NCBI RefSeq assembly: GCF_047496725.1
Contig: NC_132977.1
Span: forward strand, 963,001-1,027,000
Source: Anoplolepis gracilipes
Taxonomy: Eukaryota > Arthropoda > Insecta > Hymenoptera > Formicidae
Length of the DNA: 64,000 bases
Direction of reading: 5' to 3'
The first letter of the stretch is position 1. Each line of letters starts with the position of its first letter. The notes under the pieces were generated by a model. That model was not told where the DNA came from. It saw nothing but the letters and a program-made list of their open reading frames with translations, and did no database searches. Position numbers and translations under genes: made by a program. Below, piece after piece: positions 1 through 13,574 of this stretch.

Positions 1-904
1 TTATAAAATCAATCACACACACCCACGTGACAAATAAAAATATTATGCTTTATGAATTGATTTTATTTCAATGTAACGGCAGTTATTTATAAAGAAGAAA
101 ATATAAGTGAAATAGAAGTGAAATTATTGTCTCGTTATTCAATTGGCTATCATTGCATTATTTTCGTTGAAATTTCGTTGTATTATCAAATTATCTCCTG
201 CATTTGCATCGCAATGTATAATACTCCCAAGCGTAAAGTTGCTCCGAAATTCTCTTTCGGCTGGCGCAAGCCAAAATAGATCGATAATCGATACATAGAG
301 TTGCGAGCCGTAGGGCCGGGACGCTCTCTAGGTGAAATTGAATTGTGAACCGCCGGTGTAATTGGCTCGAATCAAGGCGCGTATCCCCCCGTTCGGCCCG
401 AGGGGGCGGATAAGGAGCGATTAGGGCAGAGGAGAAGGATACGGAAGCGAGGACGTGTACGTGCATTCTCAAACGCACTTACACATCCTCGGATACGCGT
501 GTGAGGGACGCGAGAGGAGAAAGAGAGAGGGCCACTCTTCCAGCAGGCCTGTGCAGCGAGGAGACAGGAAGAATTTCATGCTCTGCGAAGCGGGAGACTC
601 TACCCGAGGGATTACCTCCAATTGATCCGGTCCTGTTGCCTCCTTTCTCGCTCCTCGATAGATCCTTCTATCGTCCTTCCGTCTGTTTCCTTCCTCTTCC
701 TTTTCCTTTTCCCCTATCGCTTTATCCATATATACATAAGTGAAAGAAAAAGTGATATGGATGAAGAAAAGGATGTGCGCTGTTTTTTTTCTTCCTCGCC
801 CTTCCCCCGGGATCTTCTTTTTCCCCTCGCGTTTCGTCCTCTCTTCTGGCCATTGTTCGCGAGGGAAACCAATAGCGGGAAATACATCGTTAGAAAGTGA
901 CAGA

Positions 905-961
905 AAGGAAGGAAGGAAGGAAGGAAGGAAGGAAGGAAGGAAGGAAGGAAGGAAGGAAGGA
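905..961. repeat. (GGAA)n microsatellite
   Basis: About 14 perfect GGAA units. Confidence 0.97.
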
Positions 962-3900
962 CAAGGAACCGCGGCATAGTAACGACTCTTCGCTAGTAAG
1001 AACGTCCTTTGTGTCGGAGCTGCTCTTTCGGAGGGGAAGCTGGCGCGACGACGGTGAAGGCAAAACGCGCTGGTGGATGCTCGATCATGCTTGATTTCTT
1101 CTTTCTATCTGCCGATCTGAAGGTATCTCTTTCGCCTCATGCTTCATCTTCGCAGCTTCGAAGAGACAGCTTTCTCGGGGTCCTTATCGTTATGACTGGA
1201 TGACTCTGCCCCTCTTTTCCTCCGAAAAGAGCTTTCTCCGACATCTTCTGACATTTTTTCTCCTTTTCTTCTTTTCTTCATTTCGTTTCGCTCCTTTTCC
1301 CGTGCATTCTCTTTACGCCAGTCTTCTTTTCGCAACAACCTCCTCGCGCCAATTAAAAGAAGTGACTCTATTCTCACGCTCGACAAGACGAAGCCCCTCG
1401 GGGGCTCCGGCTAAGCAGAGTTGCACGTTGACAAAGTGACAATTACGCGGTACGCATGCACGAGTGCAGGGAAGGGGGAGGATAGCGGGCGCCGTAAAGC
1501 CCCCGCGTATTTCGTAGTCACGTGCGGTCTCGTGTTACATTTTCATTCGGCTAATTGCCTTTTCATCGAATCCCCGCGTTGCCGCTACGAGCTTCCCGCA
1601 CCGCACGGCTTAACGCTCGTCTCTCTTTCTTTCTCCCGCGTGTTCTCTTTTCCGTTGACGAGACTAGAACGAGGCTTAAATCACACGACCCGCGGGGACG
1701 CGACCCTGACCGTCGGGCATCGGCGCAAATTGGAGGCTCCCCTCGAACCTGAATGGCGCGGTACTTATGTTAGGATGTCAAAAAAGGAGTGCTCTTTGCT
1801 CTCTGAAAGAAAGGATTTGACATGGAACGAGAACCATTTGGATGTATTTTAGAAAGACCAAGACGTTTAGCAAGGTGTCTTTAACGTGTGTTAACTTTTA
1901 TAATTCTAATTATAAAAGCTCTGGCTATAAAATCAAAGATACATATTTTATATTATATTTTTAGAAATCCTATTTGCAATTGCATTTAACAGTATTACGA
2001 TAACAATTTTGTTATAAATATAAATGCCGGATTATTTTGTATGTCGTAAGACTGTGAATTAAGTCCAATCCTCCCTGCGAGATCTCTCGTTTAGCTCAAT
2101 TGCCTCCCAAAGACTTTTAATAGCGGTGCCTCTGGGGATTTCGGCTCTCGGCGCAAATTGGCGGTTTTCCCTACCGAAATCGAAGCTATTCGTTGATAAT
2201 GAGAACGTGATATATGTCGCAATCAAACGCGTTTATTTTCCTGAACATTGAGTCATAAATGCAGAATCTCAATCAAGCTCCGAATGAAATTCGAAAAATT
2301 GACTTTATAAATATATAAATGTTTTTTTATATTATTTATTATACATGTAATTTAATAAAAATTATATACAATTCCATTTTTAATCTAGATTAATAACTGG
2401 ACAGATATTCAATAAAAATATTAGCGGCCGTGAACAGTAATATTTTTAAAATATAATTTTAGAGTAGTAAAAAAATTTTAAATACAGAAAAGTGTCTATT
2501 CTCTATTCTCAAAGAGTAAATAGACAAGTATATCAGGCAATGTATAACTAATGCTCAATCAAACTCTAGCGGGAACGCGATCGAGTCTTTGAGAAGCAGA
2601 GGAATGAAAGCAATTGTATAGATCGAGCTTCTCACAGGATGTAACGAGACGACTAACAATTCGAACGAGCGTGTACGCGAAACAGCGAAGGGCTTCATCC
2701 GTAATTCAGTTGAGTCGCGGATGATCAAAGAACGAAAAACATGTCTATCGCCGTCGTTCTTTCGGTATGGTTTCGGGCGATCAAGGCGCCGCGCCGGTTG
2801 CGCCCCGCGGACTTTGCAAAGAAAGGCGTTTTTCAGCAAATGAGAAGCGGCAAAAGATCCGGAAGGAGAACGCAAAAACAAGCGGAAGAATAGGGGAGAA
2901 GGAAATTTCGCGTCTTCCTCCTTTGAAAAATCATTGACGTCGGCAAGGTGGACGTTGTCGTTGCCTCCAGCACCTTTGCCTCAACCTCTTGCTACGCGAC
3001 CGGCGTGTACAGTTTATTCAACTTCTTCTTTACTTCAAGTGGACTCGATTATTTTCTCATTTCGCCGAACGTTTCGAGCATCTCGCATCGTATTGGATGG
3101 CTGCCAAGATAATTTCGGTGCGAGAAGAGCTGTTTCATGCCGGGATAATAAATGTAATCTTAACCCCTTTAGTGTCTTCAATGTAGCTTGGTAATCGCAA
3201 TTATGGATTCGCGGAAAAAGCTGCACGTGAAGTCGAGTGAATCAAGAGCATATGCGAATGTATATAATGTTTTTTTTTCCGAGAATCACGTGCTTTTGTA
3301 CTTACTGACAAGACTACAAAATTATTAAGGTCTTTATCTCGTATGTAGGACTTAATTTAAGAAACTGTAAACTATAGTACGAGATTTTATGTGAGAATAT
3401 AAAATTTAAACTATAACATTTGTTTACATGTACAATTTGTTACCGAGCAATGTATCTTTTGTTACACATGTAAAATCTTTAATATATATAATAAAAAAAA
3501 AATTTTTTTTTAAATAGTATATTTATAAAAAATAATATCTGCAATACTGATTGACAGAAATAATATTAAAATTATAAATTGGCATAAAAAATATAAATTA
3601 TAAAATTACAAGATGACTAATTTTAAGAGTTTGTGATAGATCAAAGCAGGTCACGTCTAAATCTGTAGCTCGTCGAAGCTATTGCATGTCGCGTTGACAT
3701 GTCACGATGTAGTTAAAAAAATCATTCTCGTGCGATACTGGGATAAAATACATTAGTCGATATTTTATTGCAGCTTATTAGAGGACGCGACCGGAAATGT
3801 AATCCTCCCGGCGGAACAAATCTCCGTAGCAAAAAACGAATCCGTGATTATCGTAACGATCTCTTCGTTTTCTCGCTCGTGGACGCGCGGCCAGCGCGGC

Positions 3901-6719
3901 GGAGCGACATTCCACATCCCAGGCACGTATATAGAGTCGAATTTATTCGCGAACGGTGTTACGCCATTGGACGCTGGGAAAGCATTATTTACCTTGGTAA
4001 TTACAGCGAGGCCGGTTCCACGCCGCCGCGCCGGTGGCTCGCGAGCCACAAATTATCGAATGCAAGCTTTCGTTGTTTTCGGCGGCGGCGGGGCGTGCCC
4101 GGCCAGACGAGAATCGTTAAATCCTCTTTACAATCCGTCGTAATTTTTCGCAAACCCGACCAAGGTCGGCCGCGCAGCTGCGTAGATCTCCTCTCTTTGA
4201 TGACGACGTCACGTCGCCAAGCTGGAATAAACTTCTCGCACTTTGATGATTCTCGGGTTTTATGTGCACCGGTTTCTCCTACGAGCGTTAATTGCTATTC
4301 GAGGCACCAAGACGATAAATTGCACGTGATATTTGATATATTGCTTTTCGTACGGTAAAATTAAATCCGACATCAGCTGTACATACATATATGATGGTCT
4401 TTTTTTTTTTTCGATCGCGTATTGATTCGTTCTTGAGATTGTCATCATTAATTTTACCGGAGTAACGTATCTTTCAAGATGCGAAAATATAATATCGAGT
4501 AATTGAATTGAATTCATTAAAACTGGTTCAGGCACTCATCATTCGTTTGAAAAGACCTCTTCTTTTCTAGTTTCCATAACACTGATAAACTAATTTTAAT
4601 AAATTTAAAATTAATTCTACGACACATTTTGTAAATATTTTTTAAAACTAAATATATTAAATATAATTTCCAATGTCTTCCTCTTTTAACTTTTCAACAA
4701 TCGTTTCTTTCTTTTCAGCTTCAATAGTATCACTAGCAACTTTGCTTCCGGATTTTCCCTCGCAATATCGATATATTATTAACGAGATAAGGGATAGCGT
4801 CGGATAATCCGATTTCGGTGCGGTGTGTTACCACATCGTTGCGTCCCCGAAAAGAGTCTCGGTAAAGGCGGATTGCGCGCGGTTTGCCGGCTTAAAGAAA
4901 TCTTAGCCGACAGCTAGCAATTCCCCCAAGAACGTAAGCATCCGCAGGAAGACCCACGCGAACGTTCGTGTCTGGTTTTTACGTAGAATCTCGGAAGTAA
5001 CCCGAGTCGCGAATGATGGTCGCGGTCATCGAGACGTTCTCGATGAGATGCCAAGGAAGTCTTACGAGCTCGCCTTAAGCCGAGACTCTTCATTCCGCTA
5101 ACGAGCCACGAACTAAGAAACAGCTAGTCGATAATTGGATTCTTCGATCGACTCCTTTATGTATCAGCTACACCATTATGGCGAGCAATGTGGTCTTCCT
5201 CAAAACCGCTAGGATATATGTATATACACGCTGTGCGAGACGAAACGAAGGGTCACGGTAACGTTATTAATCCGTAATCGAGTTTTGGGCAAACAATGAG
5301 GCGGTTTAGACAAGTCAGTACCCTTACGATCGTACCCTTCGGCATCTCCGGCCGCCCTTCTTGAGCTGCCAAACTTCGTCACCCCTAACAAGAAGTTCCG
5401 GTCTTCTTGTAAATGTAAACTTCTCGTGCCTAATCGGAGAAACTGGGTTCTCCGCCCCCTCCTTTCTCTCTTAACTGACTTAATGGGTTTTTTAAATATT
5501 TATTATGTCGTCAATCGAGTAAGGAATAGAGAGTCGCTTTAAAAGATTGTACGAAACAAAATTGTAAAAAGTCAACGATATAATGTAATATAAATGATAT
5601 ATAATTTAATTATGATGATTTTTCTTATCTATTTTGTGTCGCGAGAAATCTAAGATATATTTAAATCTATTATGATAAAAAGAATAATTTTAAAATTCCA
5701 TTTAATTAATTAATGTTATTAGCAGAAATTCTGCGCTACGTTTCCAAGTTAAGCAATGTAAGGACTTTTGCAACAACGTTCTGAAAACGATTATTTGGTG
5801 GATTCTTAATTAGGTAGATTCTTCGGAATTTGCCTATTAATTAAGTAGCTTCGTTAGAACTTACGTCGGTTAGGTTAGGAAGGAATTTGGCAATCGTCAG
5901 CGTAAAATGTGCAGAAGCAATGGAGAAATTACTATGATGATCGATGTGCCAAGTCTGGAAACGAAAGAGGGAAGACGCAAATTTATGGGAAAAGTTTACA
6001 GTCTTTGCGAACTTTATGAAATGACGTGGCCGTAATTCTCGAGAGAGAAACAACTGAAAAACTGAAAAGTAAGAATTAACGTCAGCCGAATGACATAAGG
6101 ACATATATTTTAATATAATAAGTATATACGCGTAAATCGCGAAGAGATGACATAAGAATAGCCCGGCTTTTCTTTGCTTCTCCCTTGCTCTCCCTTCTTC
6201 AAATTTATAATTGCTAACGACGTAGAGAAACCTGTCTTCTGTTATTTCGATCCACTGCTGCATAAAACTCTGCCGCGTAAGTGATATTTAAAATACTTTC
6301 GCGGATATATCATTGCTTTAATAACGTCACGCAAACTAGCAGTGGCAATAAAACGCTTGAAATATTGCCGCGCGAATTCTTGTGCCGCGTCGAATCATGC
6401 CGCGCGGTGTATAACCAGACGCAATTTTTCTCGTTATCGCGGGCAAGGTATGAAATAACGAGATTTCGCTATCGGCTTTGAACAGAGATCGGGGCGAGAA
6501 GTGAACTCGCTGGAAACATCATGGAGGAACTGTGGTAGTGATGAGCTAGCGCCGAAGGGATTTCCATAACCGAGTCGAGTCGACCGGACGCGGAGTTGCC
6601 TTGTCGACCGAGCTGTCGCTGCAACCGGTGCAAGCGTATTCGATTTTCACGGGTCACATCGCCGGAAACTTATTATTCTCCGGTAGAAAGGACATCGGCA
6701 CAGAGAGAAAGAGACAGGT

Positions 6720-6722
<3 letters not shown>

Positions 6723-6756
<34 letters not shown>

Positions 6757-6798
6757 AAATACAGGTAACAGGTAGAGAGAGAGAGAGAGAGAGAGAGA
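6723..6798. repeat. two (GA)n tracts
   Basis: GA runs at 6723-6753 and 6774-6798, separated by about 20 bp of unique sequence. Confidence 0.95.
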
Positions 6799-9121
6799 CA
6801 AGATTGATCCATCGATGCACATGGAATCAAGAGACAAAAAGCAAGAGTATCCGATACACCGGTGACTGTGAACGTATATGTTTCACAAATAGACCAACGG
6901 CGATACGTGTGACACGATAAAGAACTTCTGTCTCGTTTGGATTTGATTCTCGATCGCGCGCACTTTCGATAAAAATATCATCGTGTACGCGCGCGATACG
7001 GCCGAGGTGCTCGCGAGCGTAAAGTTTAATTACGCAGAAATAAATTTTCGCGATGTCCCGCGTGATGGACGTTCCCTGTTACTATCGGCGTTCGATCAGG
7101 GTCTTCAATTAGAAAAGTAAACGTACCTCCGGCGAGGAGCATTGAAATTCGTTCAATTAACCGGCGATCTTCCGCGGCATCCAAGTCGGCTCGATAATCA
7201 TTGAAAGGGGTGCTTTTATTACGTCACCGTTCACGAGGGGAGAAGGTTTTTTCAAAGTTTCTTCATACCCGTTCCCTGCGTTCGTGGTACGTCCACGGTG
7301 GCCGTCGTATGTCTCATTGTCGACGGGCGGATCACGATTTCGTGACTTCGTGAGCGCTTCGTAAATGGTGGGCGTATATCGATCGTTCGGGCTCGATGCC
7401 AATAAGATCCTTAGGTAAATCCTAAGCCGATGAGATGAGTCTCGAAGATCAGCGCGCAAAGACCGAAAGGTTCCGAGCTGACGGCGGGCTAATCCTAATT
7501 GAGTCGCCTTATATAAGTCCGACCAGTCACTCGTACTCCCCGTTCTTTCTTCCTTTTCCATTCATCCTCCCATATCACGTTATCTCGACGTTCGATACCG
7601 AGATTTTCCGCTACGCTAAGGTAACTTCTATGACGGATTTCGAAATTGATTTCTCGACTGCAGCCTTGAGACGAACATTTCCCGGTCGCGATATCGCAAC
7701 TTTAAGTCGTGAAAACGAGCCAATCAAACAGTTGCGATGCCAACTTGCTTGTTCTAGACAGACCGGGATGAGTTATATAACGCTGGATGACGAAGTGGAA
7801 GACTTTGATTAAACTTCTATCAGCCAGTGTTTTTCCAGGCGGCTTTATTGGTCGATGAAGCGCCAGGAAGGAGAACTCGTTGGTCTTGTTCCACGCGCGA
7901 GCTCTTTCGTTTTATTTTTATTAAGATTGATTTAAGATGGATTTATTCGAGATATTGGCTCGCGTTAGCTGCACAACCTTATTCCACGTCCAACGCGGAA
8001 AGAACGAATAGAGGTAGAAAACTTCGAGTTTTTTTTATCCAATGCTTCTCTTCCACGAATGCCATCTTGTTCCCGCTGCAACAGGTACCTCCGACATTCT
8101 AATTTTCTCGTGCAAAAACAAGAAGAAACAAAAGAAAAAAAAATATACGAATAAATCGAAGTCGAGACGCAGTTTCCGCGTAGTTTCTCGTTTCTGCTTT
8201 CTGCCTTCTGTACGTTCGTCGTCAACCTTGCCGTCATTCGATCTGTCTTCCGTCAGATTGTCTTACGCGCCTAGCAAGTGTACGGTATCCAGGGTCCAGG
8301 GGAAATACAGTACAGTTGATAGGTACAGTGATCCTTTGATCCATTGTCTCGACAGGGGAGATGCGAGGCGTCGTCGAAGAACCGCCGGGGAGCCCGCCGC
8401 CGTCGCGATGCGTCGGCGAAAAAGCGAATTCTAATTTGACGAATGAGAAAATTTCAAGGAGGTCTACTACTACCTCGAAACTTCCCCGGTGGTACGCGAC
8501 AAAGGGCGTCAAAGGCAGCAGGAGAGGAGACCTGTTACGATATGTAAAAAAAAAAATATGCGATCCCGCCATCCGTTTCAGACGAATGACAGAGGCTGAC
8601 TACGCGACGCCGCAAAGCGTCGTTGCTCAAAGAAAAAAGAAACAAAGACTATATCCGCCTCTCCGCGTAATGATATTTCAGGGGACGTTTCTTTGATGGT
8701 TTTAGCTCGCAACGTATCGATTAAGTGCGCGTCATGTGTCAATTGTAGAATCTGAATATGTTTATATATTTTTCTTGACAACACACATTCTCACATTTCT
8801 TATTAATACTTTTAATGTCGCTACCTCCAATCGACAAATTAGCTTTTAATTTCTCGAATCCGAGATGACTGATACGTACGAACGATAAGGAACGCTAGCT
8901 TCGAAAGCCATTAGGATACAAACTGAAAGATGAAAAAGGAAGGCGCGGACAGTGCGAGTTATTGTCGCGAGATCGATCCAAGTGCGCAGCTTCAAAGCAG
9001 CGTGCATGCGAGAAAAATACGAGGAAGAAAAGCGAGGGTGGAGGCGAACACGAAAAGCCGGTACCGCGTAATTAATAACCGTTCGAGCGGCGAGTGGCGA
9101 GCGTGGGTGTCGTAAAGTGGC

Positions 9122-9150
9122 TGTCGTTAGTCGCTAGTCGCTAGTCGCTC
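9122..9150. repeat. short 8-bp tandem repeat (TAGTCGCT type)
   Basis: Three to four near-identical copies of CTAGTCG(C/T) in a row. Confidence 0.75.
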
Positions 9151-10559
9151 GTTGAGACGGCGCCTTACCGGCTGGCTGCAAATCGGACTGGCCTCGCGTC
9201 GCCTATTTCTCGCGTTTATCCTCCTTTTGCTTTGGCTCTGAAAAAACTGATTGCCTGATTTAATAACGTTTCACGGCGGCACGAAGGATCCGAGATAATT
9301 ATCTTCTCTTAGACGCCTATTGCTCGGGCGAAAGCGAATCACGCGACTACCGCACGTTGCACCACCTTCGACTTTAACGTTGCCATAAATCATCTTAACT
9401 ATTTGCTACGAGCCGTTCGGTAAACGATATCCGTTTCGTATTTGTACAGTTTCTCAATTAAACATTCTGCGAAGTAAATATAATTTCGTTGTTTGATTTA
9501 TATACGCGTGATAATGAAGATTTATATTGATTTTGCACATTATTAATTTTTAATTGCAAATCTCTCGAGGACATACATATATATTTAACGTTGTTTGTTA
9601 ATTATTTAAAACTGCATTTGATATATACAACAATTTTCCAAGACATAGTTTACGAGTCTTGATGTTAGACAAAGAATGACTATCTTTAATTCTACGTATG
9701 ATATGTAAATACCTTCAGCGGCATTTTATCACAAGGATAATAAATGCGCATAGTTTTACGCTCGTCACACTTTCTTATCACTTCTTTTTATCGGCTCGTA
9801 TTATTGCTGCGCAAATGCACGATTCTAGTCTTTGCCATTTATATTTCTTATCGAATTAATCGTTATGCCAAATGGTTACGATTAATAAATCGTATTCAAC
9901 CTATTATTATCGTAAGCTTCGACAACACCCGTTATACCGCGCAACACCTTGTAAACGATTGAATCACGAAGACTCTCAAATGGAAATCGCTAGGAAGAGA
10001 GGTGATTTATCAGAGTTGATTCTGAAAAAAGTCTAAACCGGTAAATCTCATCTGTCTTTCGCACACATTTTACGCATGCATTTTTCGTCAAACTTTTATA
10101 AAAGATACCGTTGCATCAAGCTTACAATAAAAGACAATTATCTTAAAAAAAGTAATATCACGCTTACGATGTCTCTTAAATAATAAACGATAATGCGAAA
10201 GTCTTTACTCGCGCTGATTGCTTCAACGAAAGCTTTCTAGCATGTTTCTCCATTCTAGGGAAAATTGACTCTGTCATACATGCAGTCTCCGAAACTGCGC
10301 GAGCTTTCACGAGAAATAAGCTCGGCAGGTCGTCATGCGAGAATGAGGGAACAGCAGCTCGATGGAAATAACGCCAGCCTTGTTTCGTTGATGTATGTAT
10401 AAGACGGTCGCTAGCTGGTTCCTGCAAATTGGAAGAGGCAAGGACTTCTAAGCCGCTTCTCGTTCGACGAGAGCGGAAGCGCCGGAACGTCCGGATTGCA
10501 ACGGCGGGTAATTTCGCGTCACGTCGCGTTCCTCTGCAAGGATAGAAGGAACGCCTTCA

Positions 10560-10584
<25 letters not shown>
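10560..10584. repeat. (CT)12 microsatellite
   Basis: Uninterrupted TC dinucleotides; source of a Ser-Leu frame on plus and an Arg-Glu frame on minus. Confidence 0.95.
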
Positions 10585-10591
<7 letters not shown>

Positions 10592-11912
10592 CCCTTCTCT
10601 CTATCGGATCGATGCCAATCGGCATGGTATCGATGGCCGGCCGCCCGTAAAATTGATTCGCTTCCATCGGCTCCCTCGGGCTCGACCACGAGCCGCAAAA
10701 TCTCGTGGGAACTGAAAGGTGCTCCCTTACTTCTTCGTCGCACATCCGGCTCTTGATCCGTCTTATTCCCTCTTCGTCTACTCCGAGGATCGCTACGTGT
10801 TTTATTTTCTCTCTTCCTCTCGTCGTGAAAAGTCACGATCCTTCTTTACCAGGCTGCCCGGCGCCGCTGTTTGCTTTTCCGAAAGTGGTCCGACAGGACG
10901 CACACCTTCCGTCCCATGCTACAGGTCGATAAGATTTGTCCCTCGACCACGAGTGCCCGTTGCACTGTGACATGGCGTTCCCTCGAGTTCTTCGAAGTAG
11001 TACCATTTTATGACCGATAAGTCTTAGTAAAGATGGCGAAATATTTACCGTGCCTTTCTACTTCTTTGTTGTATCTTTATTTTTTTTTCTTCGTGTGATT
11101 GTTGAACGCAAAAAGAACGCCCTTGAAACATTCTACTTTGTAAAACTTTGCCGGTGTAAAAAGTTTAGAAAGCACGAAAGAACTGCAGAATGCTTGTCAG
11201 GTACACACATCTGGAGAAAGATTATTTCTTTACTATTACTTTACTATTACGTACAATATAATATTTACAACTTTTAAAAAGAAGAAAAGATTATATAGAG
11301 TATAAATATATACTTTTACTTTTTAGAATAAAAGATAAAGAGAGAGAAGAGAGAAATATATTGGAGTAAGATAAAATTTATAATCTTAGACATCTACGTA
11401 CGTATTATATAGTCTAAGTTTCGAGAAGAAGCAGTATAACCGGTAGTACCCGCTTAAACCGCGAGTTGCTCGTAAAATAGATTCAAAAGATATCCGATGG
11501 GACATCATCACACATACTATCCCATAGCACTTAAGAAACGACGACCGTAAAACCGAGTCTCTTAATTTAAAGCGAGCTCAGTTTCTATGTTGATATCGAG
11601 GCCAGGATTATCGACGTACAGTGTTTTCTTTGGAATACCGTCTGTCAAAGTCTCTGTAGTTAGCCGTTATACGCGTACGTGGCTCGTAAGGATATCGAAT
11701 CGACGATATTTCACATATATGATTCTTTAATGATACTTTATGCGCTCGTGGCGGTGCCGTACTATGCGCGGAATGCAATTTGAGAAACGTCATATTCTGC
11801 GAAAAGACCAGGTGATATCTTTTAAATAAAAAATCTAATTCATGATTCCGTGATATTATGTATGTAAATTCGTAGCAAGCGTTACGGTAACATAAAAAAA
11901 AAACCGACAGAT

Positions 11913-11918
11913 TTTATT
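11913..11918 (-). terminator. AATAAA overlapping the stop codon of the multi-pass gene
   Basis: The last codons read CAA TAA AAT, so the poly(A) hexamer AATAAA (11918-11913, minus strand) includes the TAA stop. A T-rich run follows downstream on the minus strand (complement of about 11893-11902), consistent with a cleavage region, so the 3' UTR may be only about 20 nt. Confidence 0.4.
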
Positions 11919-13287
11919 GGCCATTTAACATAGTTATATCCTGTTCTTGTTGCTGATTGTGAGGCATAGTATCAAATATCGTTATCACACGTGGTCTCTC
12001 CTCGATCCTTAGACACCACAACAGGGTGTATTGCCTGAATACGTGATACATGCATCCATTGAGTATATTTTCATCCCACCACCAAGAATTGATGCTCATA
12101 TTCTGATGAAGATCCATCAGCGAAACCTTTAAGTAAACAATTAATTTAATAATAATTTGCGTGATTGCTAAATACAATATTTGTTCCGACGATATTTACC
12201 AAGCTGAGGAATGTACCGAATGCAGCGGCAACAATAGTCACTGCCGTCAGCGTGTGCGCGATTACGAGCAACTCTATTCCGACTACGATGGCGATTAATA
12301 CAATGCCGAAACCAAATTCTATTAAATACGACCAGTCACCGCTCATGTCCACCTGTCGGCCAATTGATTTGTCGAGTTTAACGCGAGCGATAATGCTTGT
12401 GAACAAGCGTCGATGCGATGGCTAACGCAATTTATTTCATTTGCTCTAAATGTTTCTTTAATTTAATTTACAGAGAGAGAGAGAGAGAGAGAGAGATTAT
12501 ACCACGTCAAAGTATGTAATGGCGATACCAAAGAGCTTCATGATAACGACGGTGATTAACGTTAATGACACTAGACCAGTAGCATTCCAGCCTTCCATTT
12601 TTGTCATGGATAATAGTGCCAAAAGCAAAAGCACAAGCGCTATTTTCTAATCAAAAGTAAACTATTATTTTTAGTTAACGCTGTCATAAATTGCAGCAAA
12701 AATTTTGTTTTAATTTTAATGGTATTAATATAAATAATTTTTTACCACAAATGTAGTTAATATTAACTGAAAACATAGCAACTTGGAGTTTTTAAGTAGC
12801 GCGAAATGAAGTAGGGCCATCAACAAATAAAATACTCTGCAATAATTATGAATCAATACTTTTTGTAAAATGATTTTAAATTGTAAAAACATAGTATAAA
12901 TATTATTTAAAAAATGTACTCACGCTAGAACAATGATTGTTACAATTTGTGGAGACAAATATGTCTTGATGATTGGTCTACAATAACCAAAATAATATTT
13001 ACATAAAAGTACAAATTACACATTAATTAGTGAATTTTATCCCAAAATATTCAGAAATATTATAGTAATAATTATTATAAATTTAACACAAAAAAATTCA
13101 ATAAGTAGATTCAATAAATGAAATCCATTTATTTCTAATATCACTGTACCTACGAAAGTTCGACAGCTGCTACTCCAGCATAAAAAGATTTGTCGAGAAC
13201 TTCGAAGATACTGACACCGATAAAGCAAGTTCTACGATTGGCTCTATCCTGAAAAATTCCAGAGTAACTATGTTCGAAGCAGCACAT
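11914..13287 (-). CDS. predicted multi-pass membrane protein, six exons, 285 aa, family not recognised
   Basis: Assembled on the minus strand from exons 13287-13154, 12977-12924, 12836-12746, 12646-12503, 12421-12200 and 12126-11914. All introns are GT-AG, 73-176 bp, and all phases agree (858 nt with stop). The start ATG at 13287 gives MCCFEHSYSG and reads straight into the first exon that has only one open frame. Hydrophobic segments fall near residues 56-77, 82-106, 115-139, 174-195 and 199-217, suggesting four or five membrane spans. The C-terminus is hydrophilic with a WWW motif and a Gln-rich end (HNQQQEQD). I do not recognise the family; lineage-restricted four-span insect proteins are one possibility. 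The uninterrupted phases and chained hydrophobic exons argue for a real gene. The donor of exon 4 (GTATAA) is the weakest junction. Confidence 0.72.
12472..12496. repeat. (GA)12 microsatellite inside intron 4 of the multi-pass gene
   Basis: On the gene's strand it is a CT tract beginning about 7 nt after the exon-4 donor, within an 81-bp intron. Confidence 0.95.
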
Positions 13288-13567
13288 TGCACGGGAGTTT
13301 GAGTTCGTTCGACAATAGTAATTGTTCTTTTTCGACGAGCACCGGGAAGCTACCCTCGGGCCCGAAAAAAAAGTCGGCCACGTCGATTCTGCGGACGACT
13401 TAGTTGCTTTCTTTTACGTTCGATTAGTATCCGTGACGCGATGGCACGCGAAGCCCATGAACGTTACGGCAAAATGAAACAAAAGTCTCACAACTGTTTT
13501 CTTGCCACGTTCTCACGACTTGCACTGGTTTCGGACACGTTCGGCCACCCTAGAATTGAGATCAGTA

Positions 13568-13574
13568 TTTTATA
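13568..13574 (-). promoter_or_regulatory. possible TATA box upstream of the multi-pass gene
   Basis: TATAAAA on the minus strand, about 280 bp upstream of the predicted ATG. There is no clear initiator at the usual distance. A short upstream ORF (ATG at about 13459, 14 codons) lies between it and the start, so this is a weak call. Confidence 0.2.

Larger units (their letters stand above)
1..11912. other. non-coding region without a supportable gene
   Basis: Alternating AT-rich blocks (1.9-2.5, 3.3-3.6, 5.5-5.8, 9.4-9.9, 11.2-11.4 kb) and CpG-containing blocks. It holds the GGAA, GA and CT repeats listed separately. Open frames of up to ~196 codons exist (for example 3768-4358) but none shows a domain, a signal peptide of quality or splice-linked continuation. 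No tRNA or rRNA was seen. It may be intron or intergenic DNA of genes outside the window. Confidence 0.6.

Noticed and set aside
1421..1852. 143-codon plus-strand open frame
   Set aside because: No domain; overlapping frames are also open; no start or splice context.
3768..4358. 196-codon plus-strand open frame
   Set aside because: The opposite strand and another plus frame are also open over the same CpG-rich DNA; Arg/Ser/Pro-rich chance composition; no recognisable motif.
5841..6263. 140-codon minus-strand frame
   Set aside because: Mixed composition without domain, signal peptide or splice support.
13446..13459. Upstream ATG (MGFACHR...) as the first exon of the multi-pass gene
   Set aside because: Its donor would enter the next exon in a phase that hits a stop; the ATG at 13287 reads through in frame.
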